Source of the DNA: Ditylenchus dipsaci
Lineage: Eukaryota; Nematoda; Chromadorea; Rhabditida; Anguinidae
Direction of reading: 5' to 3'
Length of the DNA: 64,000 bases
NCBI GenBank assembly: GCA_004194705.1
Contig: SADC01000434.1
Coordinates: forward strand, 62,001 to 126,000
Part shown: in pieces, positions 1-10,762 of the stretch
How positions within the stretch are numbered: position 1 is the first letter of the stretch
Layout of the letters: every line of letters begins with the position of its first letter
Notes under the pieces: model-generated
The model's database searches: none
What the model was told of the DNA's origin: nothing
Seen by the model: only the letters and a program-made list of their open reading frames with translations
Translations under genes and position numbers: made by a program

Positions 1-820
1 TACAAGAAGTTGTGCTAATTGAAATAGTGCTAATTAATTTTCATACCCTAAAAATGATAAAAACGATGCTTCCCAACGTCTCCTGTGTTAGAAAATCAAG
101 TTTTCCAAAAAAAATTGGTTATCAAAGGATGACAAATTACCTTGGTACCCAAAAGTTAAAATATCTTATATTGAGGTATCTTACCTCGTTTGATCACTGC
201 AGCTGGCCAACAGCTTGGCTCGAGCTAAAATCGGCTTTTCCGTGCCAAAATTATTTTGATGAAATTTTTTGATTTTTTTCGCAGATGCACAAGTTTCATA
301 TACGATGTTTAGCCAAGATTCTAAGCTTTCATTTGCGCTATTATAAAGACCATTTTTCGCTGCGAATTTTTTTGTGCTCGTGGATTTTTTTGATTTTCAG
401 ATGAGTAATTCCAAAGTACTTTGGCTGCATAAAGATGAAGGCCGTCTAGTCAACAAAAATGCTGCCAAAAAAGGGAGAACAATGCAAGAAGCTGTCGATT
501 AAGAGCGTGAAAATACGATCGAGTTCATGGCAGAGAGAAAAAAGCATGAGAAAGTGGATGGGGATAGAAAAGTAGCTGAAGCGACGAAGGTTAGTTTTTA
601 TTTCTGCTTTTAACAGATTTGGAACATTTGTTTTCTTTTCAGGAGTAACACTTCCAGGAAGAAAGCAGCTCGGTGGTGGCCGACAGCTAACATCGTAATG
701 AATTGGGGTAGAAAAAATCAAGGAAACCAAAAAAAGGTAGGAGTAGAAAAAAATACTCTTCATAGTTGGCCTAGCACTTGGGCTTTTCTGGTTTTTCAAC
801 TGACATATCACATGTTTATT
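1..820. other. Unit start: no recognisable gene
   Basis: This is the 3' flank of the saposin gene. A block around 397-640 has an ATG after a TTTTCAG-like acceptor, a short open frame and a GTTAGT donor-like site, but the frame is stopped by TAA and I cannot match it to a family. A decayed version lies at 25030-25130, so it is part of the duplicated unit. Bases 695-785 belong to a dispersed repeat also seen near 32090-32180 and 51475-51560, so the minus-strand open frame there is not a gene. Confidence 0.5.
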
Positions 821-1128
821 TCACTCAGTAAAATGATCACCATTTGCAGCAATACATAAACGGAGACGTTACGGAAAGTTGTCAATGGCCTTTTGTATCA
901 TTTCTTGTGGAATAGCATCCCACTCTTTTAGTAGAGAAGCCTTCGGAGCAGCAATTGTCTTGTGGGGCTTGGAGCAGGTCTTGGTCGATCCTCATAGGAA
1001 GCAGTCTCTTTAAAGCGCTTGATGGCATCCAATACAGTTTTATGGGCACAGTTCATCATGCGAGCACTTTCCATCACTCTGTACCCTTGCTCATGGAGTC
1101 GCACAATTCCGGCGCGGAGATGAGCCAT
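821..1128 (-). pseudogene. Tc1/mariner transposase remnant (copy 1)
   Basis: Minus strand. The first ~50 residues (MAHLRAGIVRLHEQGY...) look like the N-terminal helix-turn-helix of Tc1/mariner transposases. After a frame change, residues such as EWDAIPQEMIQKAIDNFP match the C-terminal end of that family. The catalytic DDE core between them is missing, and a stop interrupts the C-terminal piece before LCIAANGDHF. This is an internally deleted, non-coding relic. Its twin is at 15632-15939. Confidence 0.8.
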
Positions 1129-1303
1129 TTTGGATAACTTTTTTGGAAGAATTATATACCGTTTGAAAACGGAAAAACAAGGCTACAAAATGGTATTAAC
1201 AGATAAGAGATATGATAATGAAATCAATAAAAGATAAAGCTTTGAAAATTCGCCGGGAACTCATCTCGCACCCGTTACTCTTAATTTGTCTTAATGAACT
1301 CGT

Positions 1304-2009
1304 CGGTGCAGGATCGAAATACCCACAGACAAAATACCCAACGTCCTATTAATCAACTTTTAACGTCCTATTAATATTATAATGGTATTTGGTGCATATT
1401 ATATGTTGTGTATATTATGATAATAGCATACCGTAAAACCTCTATTAAACGGACACCCTCCAATAAACGGACACCCTCTAATAAACGGGCACCCTCAAGG
1501 ACCTATATCTCAGCGCAAAAAAAAATTTTTGCAAATCTGTTTTTCGCGTTTTCTTGATCACCTCGATCTTAGTTGATTCTGCTTTTTAGATTTTTTTGAG
1601 TACCCAAAAATCTCAAAATCAAAATTTTTTTTTCGATTTTTTAGGGTTGAAAATTAAACGGGCATGCCCGTTTAATAGAGGTTATACGGTATACCGTATT
1701 TACTCTAATAAGCGCCTTCCCCAAAATCCGGTATTTCTTAAATCCATTCTCTTCCTTTTATACCGGGTTTTTGTTTTGGACGCCACATATGTTATATACC
1801 AAAATGTAGCGCAGATCCCAGCTACATTTTGGTATATAATATATGTGGCGTTCGAAGACAAAAACCAGGTATAAAAAGAGGAGAATGAATTTAAGAAATA
1901 CCGGATATTGGGGAGGGCGCTTATTAGAGTAAATACGGTAGTGCACATTATGCATATTGGGTATTTTGTCTTTGGTTATTTCGTCATTGGGTATTTTGAT
2001 CCTGCACCG
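1304..2009. mobile_element. Triple-nested palindromic elements (copy 1)
   Basis: The outer arms are GGTGCAGGATC at 1304 and its inverse GATCCTGCACC ending near 2008, each followed inward by related 'atacccac...caaaatacccaa' sequence. Inside sit two abutting foldbacks. One, 1429-1692, runs from TACCGTAAAACCTCTATTAA to TTAATAGAGGTTATACGGTA. The other, 1692-1940, runs from TACCGTATTTACTCTAATAA to its inverse and is a near-perfect palindrome about 245 bp long. They share a TA at the join, consistent with TA-targeted insertion. Open frames here on both strands are mirror images of each other and are not genes. Confidence 0.85.
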
Positions 2010-2836
2010 AACTCCTCTGTTGATGAATTCGGTGTCGATGAATTCGCTTAACACCGTTTTTATGAAAGGGTCCATTATGGAAAGCGTCGATTGTAACGTA
2101 TAATAACATACAATGAAGGCACTTTTACGAAAAGTTTTTTTGTTCCTTCGATTTGGATACAGTGGTTTTTAGGCTAAGTTAGGCGGACTGTTGTGTTGAA
2201 GCTCAATTTTCCACCATTCTTCGCAACCCTATGTCAAATATCCTAAAAATACTTTCGAAAAAACTGAACTCGCCTGATATCATATCACCGAATCATCAAA
2301 AGTTATAAGTGGTGCAATAGGACCACTCACAGATATGACGGACCGGTCGGAAATTTTTGGTTGTAAATACCCAAAATCCGATATCTGATATTCCATATCA
2401 TTATCTTTTTGACATCCGATATCTGATCCAATATTTTTTCATATTCGGTATCCGATGTCTAATCTTTTATTATTTATTCTATTCATGAACGTTTATTCAA
2501 AGTGTGAATTCAACAAAATGTTCACTGAGACAATTTGATCTATTGAATACCTGCAGTAAAAACACTTTAAAATGAAATCTTATGTGATTAGTTAAACTTT
2601 GAAGATTAGTCCACTAGTTTGGGCGCGCATGCGAATGATGGCTTTCCTATGAGATTGCACCTGTAATTTGTTTTGTTTTTCACCCAGAAAGTCAACAATA
2701 ATAGTTACGTCATTGTGGCACACTCATGTTCTTTTCCCTCTATTGTTTTGCATTTCCTACTCCTCAGCTTTCCGGAATTCATAGCACATAGATGTAGGTT
2801 AGCGTTCTAAATTTCTCAAATTAATTTCTCAGATTA
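2010..2836. other. No gene seen; AT-rich flank
   Basis: This stretch lies downstream of the saposin gene. It holds scattered short motifs of the type CCGATATCTGATA around 2380-2460 and no open frame with coding character. The same sequence recurs in copy 2 at about 16820-17648. Confidence 0.5.
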
Positions 2837-5800
2837 CTACCAAAATACAACCTCGCATGTCACATAACTGCACCTTTGCCAACTATCACTGTCCGGATTG
2901 AAGCATTCATTCGGCCCGGTTCCGGACTCCAGCAACCAATATTTTTGCAAGATTTTTCAAGATATTTGATTTCTAATGAGATATTGGCAATACGCATAAG
3001 AAAAAATTCCCATTTGTAAAGGCAATTTTTTTCTTCTTTACAAAAAGTGGCATGTAAAAGTTTGTAAGATCCAACCAACATTTTGTGAGTCTTTAGATTT
3101 TTTTCCATCATGCTGCTACATAATTTGCACGAGTGAACTTCTTTTCCAGCCACAATTTTTGTTTCGTAGTCAGGTCTTTTATAATAATAAAAAGTGAAAA
3201 ATTTGTGACGAATGAAAATTCACTTCTCTATATTGGATTTGCATTCACCAGTGATTTGTTTGCATAGCACTTCATAGGACATGAATGTGGAAGTAGCGTC
3301 TAGAGCTGGCAATAATACTTCTTTTATGACATGGGCACACATCTTTTTGGCTGCTGCCGTCATTTCCTTGTCTGACTCGCAGATTTGTTTCAACAAACCA
3401 CTCGATAGAAGCTCAGAAGCATTCAGGATCTACAAATGACATAGCTTGAATTTACAGTTAACTCGGCCAATAACGCACACCTAGAAAAAATCGGACACTT
3501 TTTTCAACCCTAATGTCAAGGCTTTTGGCTTTATTCCATCATGGGGGTTTTTTAGGACTTTTTAGGCTTCAGACTTAGGCAAGGGAAGGTTAGCATATGT
3601 GAGAACATGCTCAAACATATCTTAGGTTTGAGACTATTCTAACATACGCTGGCCTACCCTTGCCTGAGTTTTAGCCTAAAAAATCACAATAAAAAACAAT
3701 AGGGGTAACCAAGGCAAAACCGCCAACCGTCTTCCACATTGTGGAATAGGGCCGAGCTTTTCATGAATGCGATTAGACAGCCTAGTTCGAAAAGTTGCAA
3801 GCATATCGATTTTGCTAAAATTATTTGTTAAACACTGCATTTTCATTATTTAGACTCTTGAATCTCCCAAAAATGCACGCATAAAACCTAAACAGGTGTG
3901 AGTTATCGAGATAATTGCAGGTCTTGGTAATGAAACTATAGTGTATCACAAAACAATCGGCGAAATCGTAACCTTTGCAATTTTCGGCTCTCAGCTGGCG
4001 ATGATACTTTTGAAATTCAGATTGAGAAAGTGTCGTCCTCTATGCTAAAATAAACATTCCCGGCGTGCATTATTGACACAGTCGACGTTAACTTTTTCTT
4101 GTAAAGCATGATGTTTGCGTGATTGCTACAATAAAAACCCCTTGTTTGGGAAAAACGAGCCGTTATAAGTGACCTATTTGGAAAATTCCGAAAATCAGAC
4201 ATCTTCTTGGCACAGGTAACGAACAAGCACCCAAAAAAATCAATAGGGGGACCAAGGCAAAAAAATTTAAAAAATAAAAACAATCAACAGGGGGACCAAG
4301 GCATCTTTTTTTTTGCCTTGGTCCCCCTATTGATTTTTTTGGGGTGCTTGTTCTTTACTCGAGTGGGGTGCTTGTTCTTAACCTTGGCCCATCTTCTTTT
4401 TTCGTGGTTCTAGTCATTTATTTTGACTATTTTTAGGTAAAATAGATTGTTGCAACCAAGAAGTAAAGTTAAATCTTTCAGTAATAACGATTTTTTCTAT
4501 AAAGAATAATATAAAGAAAACTTATGAAATTGTGCCTTTTGAATTCAAAAGTGATTTTTCAAAATATCATATGGCCAGAAAAGAAGCTGTGACAAAGCGG
4601 GTTCGAAATAATATGCTCTCTCACATTGTATTGGGCTGGTCCATGCAATTTATTAAACACAACGCTTTTGCATCGATTATCAATGGTCATTGAAAGTCAT
4701 TAAAAATTCACAGATGAGTTACGGAATTATAATTGAATCAGTAAGACTAGTGAAAAAATTTTAGTGGGTTCTTAATGTTTTTGAATATTAAATACTTTTA
4801 TTTTTAATTTAAATATTTCGTTCCATTTTTCATTTTTAATAATAATAATAATTTAATAATCAGTTTATTATCCATTTCTAAGATTTTTCAATAGCTTACG
4901 GACACCACTGAGGTTTCCTTGTCAGATTTCCAATTTTTTTAGAAAAAGGGGAGGGGGAACAGCTCACTAAAAAGGGATTATAGAAATTGGCTTGTTGAAT
5001 TTCCGAAAATTCGACTGATTTTACAATTTACAAAAATATCGACTGTTAATAAAATTTTGACAGAGTCGTTTTTTCAACGGTACATGCAAATCTTGAAGCC
5101 CTTAATCGAAATGGAAAAAATGGTTATCAAAATATTTACTCGAAATCAAAATATTTTTTGTTGGTCACCCTGTTGTTTGAAAGACCATTGCCAACCATGG
5201 TGGGCCAAATCGATAAATTTATCGATTACTATAAAATTATTTTTAGGCTGTTTGTTCAAAAAAATCTACGAAAATTTTGTACATTTTAATAAATTTTTTT
5301 CATGTGCGTGCTGAGAATTAATTTTGGCTAAATTCACTTATACCCTCACCACTCAATCAACCTTGACCTCCACCAGTAAATCAGCTTGGGGGACCAAAGC
5401 AAAATTTTTTTATTTGAAATCTTTCATTTTGAGTCTTAAAAATAATATATACGCACTTTTTAATTATTTTCACGCTAAAAAAAATTTGGTATTAAAAATG
5501 GAAAAAATTTTGCCTTGATCCCCAAACTCATTTACTGGTGGGGTTAACATAAAGGGGATATTGGTGAAACAACAGATGTTTGATAACTTCATTTGTTCTG
5601 AATAAACTTTCATCGATAAATACTATAGCCTAAAGCATATGTCATTTAAAAAGGTTTATCTCCAACACAGGCCTTTTTATTGTATCACTCATGCAAGAAG
5701 GATCAATGAGAGAAGGGCGAGCAGGCGGTAAAACCGAGTAGTTTTTTTTTCGTTTAAGGTGTGTAGAACCAAATAGCTCTTATACCTGTGTCATAGTTTT

Positions 5801-5972
5801 GGAAAAATTGTAGCAATCCTTGCACCCACTCGAGTGTCCAATTTCGGGCTTGTACGTGTCAGAATTTACAGGCAATACGGCATCATCTTTGCAAAGTTTC
5901 GATCCATGCACTGAAGTTTCTGTAACGAGTCCTGATTGCGCAGCCCATGAGTTACATACGTCATTGTTTGCC
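2837..5972 (-). CDS. Saposin-domain secreted protein, exons 2-4 (copy 1)
   Basis: Minus strand. Exons read by GT-AG phase: exon 2 5972-5786, exon 3 3429-3224, exon 4 3175-2837. Exon 2 ends with CKDC; exon 3 continues the same domain, giving CxxC-x25-C-x13-C-x24-C-x6-C, the saposin-B cysteine pattern. Exon 4 follows a 48-nt intron and encodes a second domain, CxxC-x25-C-x5-C-x24-C-x4-C, then a Cys-rich tail ending at TAG 2837. The exon 3/4 split codon (AA|A) is in phase. Copy 1 has one G fewer than copy 2 in a run near 2912, which shifts the tail; otherwise its exons 2-4 are open. The first exon is not within copy 1; the nearest is in copy P at 14072-13837. Saposin-like proteins bind or disturb lipids, but the exact role here is unknown. 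Confidence 0.7.
3520..3720. mobile_element. Foldback element in the exon 2/3 intron
   Basis: An inverted repeat centred near 3615: left arm 'tttttaggcttcagacttaggcaagg', right arm 'cctacccttgcctgagttttagcctaaaaa'. It belongs to a family with AGGCTTAGGCAAGGG / CCTTGCCTAAGCCT arms, also seen near 22830-22980, 25920-26130, 29690-29760, 52190-52350 and 54320-54470. Many members end in a 'ggggaccaaggcaaaa' motif. Confidence 0.7.
4209..4390. mobile_element. hAT-like MITE, present only in copy 1
   Basis: The 182-bp insert is flanked by an 8-bp direct repeat ATCTTCTT (4201-4208 and 4391-4398). Copy 2 (about 19009) and copy P (about 10521) have a single ATCTTCTT and no insert. The ends form imperfect inverted repeats sharing GAACAAGCACCC, and the centre is a palindrome of 'gggggaccaaggca'. 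An 8-bp target duplication is typical of hAT transposons. The plus-strand open frame across it is spurious. Confidence 0.85.
4400..5366. other. Intron 2 interior, no gene seen
   Basis: AT-rich sequence between exons 2 and 3 of the saposin gene. Short plus-strand open frames (for example 5057-5314) lack coding character and are interrupted differently in the other copy. Confidence 0.5.
5367..5545. mobile_element. Foldback MITE with 'ttgggggacca' arms
   Basis: Left arm CCACCAGTAAATCAGCTTGG and right arm 'ccaaactcatttactggtgg' are inverted copies, followed inward by 'accaaagcaaaa' and 'ttttgccttgat'. The copy-2 version is at about 19985-20163, and a half-copy lies at 22308-22370. It sits in the saposin gene intron. 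Confidence 0.75.
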
Positions 5973-6119
5973 CTGAACAAAAAAAATTAGATAACATGGA
6001 AACATTCACGAAAATTATCAAAGGATTATCTTTAAAGAAATTTAGCAGTGGTGAAATTTTACAGGCACCAAATCATGTAAGCAATATGTAACTTATCATG
6101 GTATAGTCAACGCTTTTAA

Positions 6120-6350
6120 TTATGATACTCAAGGGAAAGCTACCTGGGTACCATCAATTGGTTACCACCTGTTGGTGGCACCCAGTGACTACCACTACCC
6201 GTGAATTACTTTCTGGTAGCACCACCTGTTGGTGCGCAGAACAGATAAATTAATCTGAACCGATAAATTTTTCTATTAGATATTAGACGAAATTAAAATT
6301 ATTTTTATCTGACAGATAAATTTATCTGCCAGATATGATTTAGGTTAATC
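6120..6350. repeat. Short palindromic motif cluster
   Basis: The hexanucleotide-rich string around CACCTGTTGGTG (a perfect palindrome, used twice) is followed by several copies of a CTGRCAGATAAA / TTTATCTG palindrome. The same cluster recurs at 12610-12830 and 20750-20960. A longer TTTTATCTG-rich stretch lies at 13690-13790 and 21900-22020. It lies in the intron between exons 1 and 2 of the saposin gene. Confidence 0.6.
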
Positions 6351-6636
6351 GTTTTTTGTAGCAACATTACTCTTTTTTGTGCCAAATTTTCATTTTGCTT
6401 GGTTTTACTAAATTTTCTAATTTTTTATTTAAAGTGACGACATCATCATGTAGCCCTACGACTCTAGTTTCAAATAAGGTATTGTTTATCACAACGTCTT
6501 CGCAAAGTTTGGTAAAAAAAATTGAAAATATGAAGCAAAGTATTTTTTTATTTGCTTCAAACTTTTAATATTTCAAACCAAATTTCGCAAAGACGTTGTG
6601 ATAAACAATACCTCATTAGAAACTAGAGTTGTAAAA

Positions 6637-7461
6637 CTACATGATAGTAAAGGCGGGGTAAAATAGGTTGTTATCCAAGGATTGCCCTGGGGAATCAGTA
6701 CCAGAACAACCTACAGCTTCCCCTCCCAAACTTACAGCATCAGAGGTACAATAAGGAACAGACTTTATTATGACTGGCGAGTTAACAGGAATGGACAAAC
6801 TATGAGATTCTGTTGTTCCTGTAGACGCTGGAGAGACGAGCTGAAGACCACCACGGCACTTGAGTTCGGGCACTGGAGGAGACGCTGGAGTTGAGCTCTG
6901 GAGAGGCTTCCACAGGCAGGGCAAGCTTGGACCACAACCACAGGTGCAATACCCCTTCACCGGCGCAGGGGAAAAGACGTGACTGGAGGCGCTGGACGAA
7001 ACCATGTGCGAGACTTGGCGGCTTGCGGAGGACGAGACCATCGGAGAATCAGCAGCGTGTTTCGGAATCTGGAAATTATCCCGGCCGCTAGGCACGGGCT
7101 CTGGATGAGGACGCGCACAAGGCGTATCAACTCGGGTAGGACTGGAGGTTGGGGACGCTCTAGGAGTATCAACCCTAACAGGATTAAAAGTAGGACTGGA
7201 TCGAGTCTTAGACTCAAGACTAGCTATTAAGCTAGAAAGAACACTGGCTAGATCTGCCTTGGTCAGATCAGAAATATTGATATGGCTAAAGCCAACGCTG
7301 GCGAGAGAATCGCTGGAAGGAAAAGACTCACGGGTTTGAGCTGGCGAGAACTGGCCCACGGACTTCTCACAAATAGAATCGCTGGAGAGTCTCTCAGAAG
7401 GAACATTGGAGCGAGGCAACATCAATGCACAAGAGCTAAATTCAGAAAAATATATCAACAC
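6637..7461 (-). CDS. Ser/Pro-rich open frame of the insert
   Basis: A 275-codon minus-strand frame with no ATG at its 5' end (it opens at a TTG). It is rich in Ser, Pro and Thr, with repeats such as SSSASRQVSHMVSSSAS, and has a cysteine cluster CTCGCGPSLPC near its middle. I do not recognise a domain. It ends only 3 bp outside the point where the duplicated unit resumes. It may be a downstream part of the same decayed gag-like polyprotein or a separate low-complexity protein. Overlapping plus-strand frames are shadows. Confidence 0.4.
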   Translation of the reverse strand: MLIYFSEFSSCALMLPRSNVPSERLSSDSICEKSVGQFSPAQTRESFPSSDSLASVGFSHINISDLTKADLASVLSSLIASLESKTRSSPTFNPVRVDTPRASPTSSPTRVDTPCARPHPEPVPSGRDNFQIPKHAADSPMVSSSASRQVSHMVSSSASSHVFSPAPVKGYCTCGCGPSLPCLWKPLQSSTPASPPVPELKCRGGLQLVSPASTGTTESHSLSIPVNSPVIIKSVPYCTSDAVSLGGEAVGCSGTDSPGQSLDNNLFYPAFTIM

Positions 7462-10262
7462 TCCTCAATTTCTTGTGCATTGTTGCCCCATGTCTAATGC
7501 TTCTTCACGAGACAAATTGAGATTCAAATGAATCTTTTCTGGCGAGATTTCACTGGAGATATTCCCTAATAGTTTCCTATAGGGAATTCGCTGGAATGCG
7601 GGAAAGGAAGCTGGGCAATCCTTACACCTATCACCAGCCACCAGGTTCGCCCTCGAACCGTCAGGCAGGCAAAAGGCCCGACTTTTGCAACAATCCTTAC
7701 ACCAGGAACAGCCAATTGCCACCATGGACTGAACCTAGGAAGTCTTGTTCTCTGGACTTCACACCGCTGGCGACGCTGGATTCACTGGATTGGTGACCAT
7801 GCACTGGAGAGATAACGCTGGAGAGATTTCGCTAACTCTACTATGTTGCCATAGCAGCCTTCCACCCTAAGTGTTAGCCACCAGTAGGTAATGCTGATCC
7901 TACAAGCACTCTGGAGAGTCGCTGGAAGATCATCAAGAGATCACTTTACTCTGGATTTGTGATCACTCGACGATTCGCTGGATTGTGTCAATGTTGCCTA
8001 TCACCCTTGCCACCAGATCTAACAAGATCTGTAACACTGGAGAGATAACGCTGGTAAGGTCTGGATTTATCCTATCACCCTTGCCACCAAAGGTAACCGG
8101 ATTTGTAAGACTGGACATGAATCACTGGATGCAGAAATATCTAAAGGATAAATAGATCGCAAAATCGTGACCTGGAATACGCATGACACTGGATTGCAGA
8201 CGACCATCACACTTCATCGCAGCAGCACCCTATCCGCCACAATGAGGTTGGGACCTTGCCTCTTTTGACCTTTGGAGATAGCATTTGAACACTTCGGACA
8301 CACTGGAGCTCAGACCAACGGAATGCTTTGATAGCCCATGTGCAGCACGGACTTTAACTGGCTACTTGATTGCTTTAGACTGGAGAGAAGCTGGCATGAC
8401 CACTGGAGCGGAATTGGCACTGGAGATACATTGCTTGAGCACTGGCTACATCGCTGGACATTGAGACTGGATCGCTGGCGCATTTCACTGGAGACATCAG
8501 CTGGCAGGCAGGCTTCAACGCTGGAGCGGGATCACTGCTTCGGGAATAGAGCACCGAATCATCAGCTGGAATTGATCGCACTGGCTTCGCGTCATAGTTG
8601 CAGGACTGGAGAAGCGTATCCCTTCATGCTGGACATATATTGCCGACACTCCATTGGTTGCTGAGCTGGCACCACACTTGACTGCTTTGGATTCTTTTCT
8701 TCTTCTCTTTTGCCTCATTGCTTTGTTTCGGGTGGGCTGGATTCCATGCAGTAGACTTCCACTTTCACGGGAGCATGACGCACCTGGAAAACAGATAAGG
8801 TCACTACCCATCCCTCGGGTATCACTGGATCACAGGTCAGGATGACCATCTTCTCTGGCGAGTATCGCTGGATGTTTTTAATTGGCATGGAACCATTCGC
8901 TGGATAATTATAACGTGCTTTGAACACTGGAGAAGTAGCACGGTATAAGTGACTGGAGAGTATAGCGCTGGAGATTTGAACGTCCTACTCATTGAGTAGT
9001 CTTCTCCCCTTCCTTCGTCAGAAGGACTGTCGGAAAAGGCACTGGAGTCTCTGGCTCAAACAAGTTCTGGAGGGAGCATATCGCCGTCAACGATTCTCCA
9101 TTGCACTGGATTCTGCCATCTTCGGCATGACTCTGGATTTTGCGCTGGATTTGTACTCTGGATTACATTGGTATGCTGCTGAAGCTTTTGACTTCTGTAG
9201 CCTCTACCTTTGCAGGATTATTCACTGGATTTCCACTTTCGCTTCGAATATTGCCTATTCGGCTTAACCGTAGCTGTAGTGGTAACTGGTAGAGCTGGCA
9301 TGATTTTCTCTGGATTAATGTTCACTGGATTACTGACACTAAGATCATTGGTCAGATTATCTGGACTGTTCTCTGGACCGAGAACCAAAACCGAGAGTTT
9401 CCTCTAGTTCTCGTATTCACTGGCGTAGATCTGGATCGGTTGCACTGGATACGCTCACTTGATCTGGCGATTTCACTGGATGTTTATGAGATATCATCTC
9501 CACTGGATTGTGTATGTCCGCAGACTGTGCCGGATAATCCACATTCGCTGGCGAGTTTTGAGGTATAACCTCCGCTGGATCATGAACCGAAGTTCTTGAT
9601 AGGTCTGGATCAATAAGAACGTTCGTTTGGTAAACTGGATCACCGAACTCGTTCATCACTGGAGGTTGCACTGGGTAGTTCACTGGAGAGTTGTGCGCCC
9701 ACTGAAGCACTTGATCACCGGCGCTGTGACCAAGCGGGATCCGAAAATCCTGGTTAGATCTGGATTCAGACACAAAATAATTTGGTCTGTTTGCTCTGGA
9801 GAAATTCGCTGACTGCCTGTAGTCATTGTACTGGCGACGCTGGTATTGAGACACTGGATGATTACTCTTGCGTGGACAACGATCAACCTTGTGACCGAAG
9901 GCACGACAATAGTAACACTGGATATTTCGGTCTGGATTCCTGTACCTCACTGGAGATCTGTCACTGGAGTACCTTGGACGATAGTCTGACCTGCCGTAGT
10001 CTCTGGATTGGCGGTAATCATGATCTATGTCAGGCGGCACGAGATACACTGGCTGTTGCACTGGATACGGTTCCGGATCACCTTCCCATTGACTAGGCTG
10101 TGGCTCTTCGAAATTTACCGTTCTCTGGAGATATTCTCTGGATCTTCTACTATTAGAAGCTGGACTACTGTCCCTGGACGAATTCGCTGGATAATCTCTA
10201 TTACGAGGCTTGTACTCTGGAGAAGCGCTGGATATGGCATGAGCCACATTACTGGATGGCAA
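6640..10262 (-). mobile_element. Retroelement-like insert with gag-like coding
   Basis: This block separates copy 1 from copy P. It is less AT-rich than its surroundings and carries coding potential on the minus strand: a CCHC zinc-knuckle frame at 10286-9417 and a Ser/Pro-rich frame at 7461-6637. Between them (9416-7465) the minus strand still encodes the same Asn-Pro-rich style in short pieces broken by stops and frame changes, so it is decayed. No LTRs, protease, reverse transcriptase or integrase motifs are visible. Both junctions fall where the duplicated unit breaks off, at unit positions about 6640 and 3950, so this is not a simple insertion with a target duplication. Confidence 0.65.
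7465..9416 (-). pseudogene. Decayed middle of the gag-like region
   Basis: Minus-strand pieces such as NPVNINPEK and NPVNNPAKVEATEV continue the Asn-Pro-Val/Ala motif of the upstream frame, but in changing reading frames with frequent stops. On the plus strand this appears as the motif CACTGGAT / CGCTGGAG repeated many tens of times at irregular spacing. No plus-strand frame here is credible. Confidence 0.5.
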
Positions 10263-10286
10263 ACGAGCGTCCAAACCGATCGGCAA
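9417..10286 (-). CDS. Gag-like protein with CCHC zinc knuckle, 5'-truncated
   Basis: A 290-codon minus-strand frame, rich in Arg, Ser, Tyr, Pro and Asn. About residue 125 it has CYYCRAFGHKVDRC, the C-x2-C-x4-H-x4-C zinc knuckle of retroelement Gag and related nucleic-acid-binding proteins. The C-terminal half repeats (N/S/Y)P(V/A) units. There is no initiating ATG, and the frame opens at the boundary with the duplicated unit (about 10262), so the N-terminus is lost. This is a transposable-element remnant rather than a host gene; a domesticated knuckle protein is possible but nothing supports it. Confidence 0.6.
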   Translation of the reverse strand: MPIGLDARLPSSNVAHAISSASPEYKPRNRDYPANSSRDSSPASNSRRSREYLQRTVNFEEPQPSQWEGDPEPYPVQQPVYLVPPDIDHDYRQSRDYGRSDYRPRYSSDRSPVRYRNPDRNIQCYYCRAFGHKVDRCPRKSNHPVSQYQRRQYNDYRQSANFSRANRPNYFVSESRSNQDFRIPLGHSAGDQVLQWAHNSPVNYPVQPPVMNEFGDPVYQTNVLIDPDLSRTSVHDPAEVIPQNSPANVDYPAQSADIHNPVEMISHKHPVKSPDQVSVSSATDPDLRQ

Positions 10287-10762
10287 AATCGTAATCCTTG
10301 CAATTTTCGGCTTTAAGCTAGCGATGATAGTTTTTAAATTCAGGGTGAAAAAGTGTCGGGCTCTATGCTAAAGGGAACATTCACGGCGTGCATTATTGAC
10401 ACAGTCGACGTTAACTATTTCTTGTAAAGCATGATGTTTGCGTGATTGCTACAAAAAAACCCCTTATTGGGGAAAATGAGTCGTTACAAGTGACCTATTT
10501 GGGAAATTCCAAAAATTAAGCATCTTCTTTTTTCGTGGTTCTAAGTCATTTATTTTGACTATATTTAGGTAAAATAGATTGTTGCAACCAAGAAGTGAAG
10601 TTAAATCTTTCAGTAATAAAGTATTTTTTATAAAAAATGGAAAACTTATGCAATTGTGCCTATTGAATTCAAACTTGATTTTTCAAAATATCATATGGCC
10701 AGAAAAGGAGCTGTGGAAAAGCGGGTTCGAAATAAGATGTTCGAAAAAAGAGTTATAATTTA

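Larger units (their letters stand above)
1..6640. repeat. Segmental duplication, copy 1
   Basis: Positions 1-6640 reappear at 14812-21250 with nearly the same sequence. The offset is 14811 at the start and drifts only through small homopolymer-length differences and one 190-bp indel near 4.2 kb. The shared block contains a dead Tc1 transposon, nested foldbacks and exons 2-4 of a saposin-domain gene. The homology stops abruptly at about 6640, where copy 1 runs into gag-like sequence while copy 2 continues. Copy 1 begins at the window edge, so its true left boundary is not visible. Confidence 0.95.

Noticed and set aside
955..1137. Plus-strand frame opposite the Tc1 relic
   Set aside because: Shadow of the minus-strand transposase fragment.
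1700..2075. Overlapping open frames on both strands in the TACCGT foldbacks
   Set aside because: Mirror translations of a palindrome.
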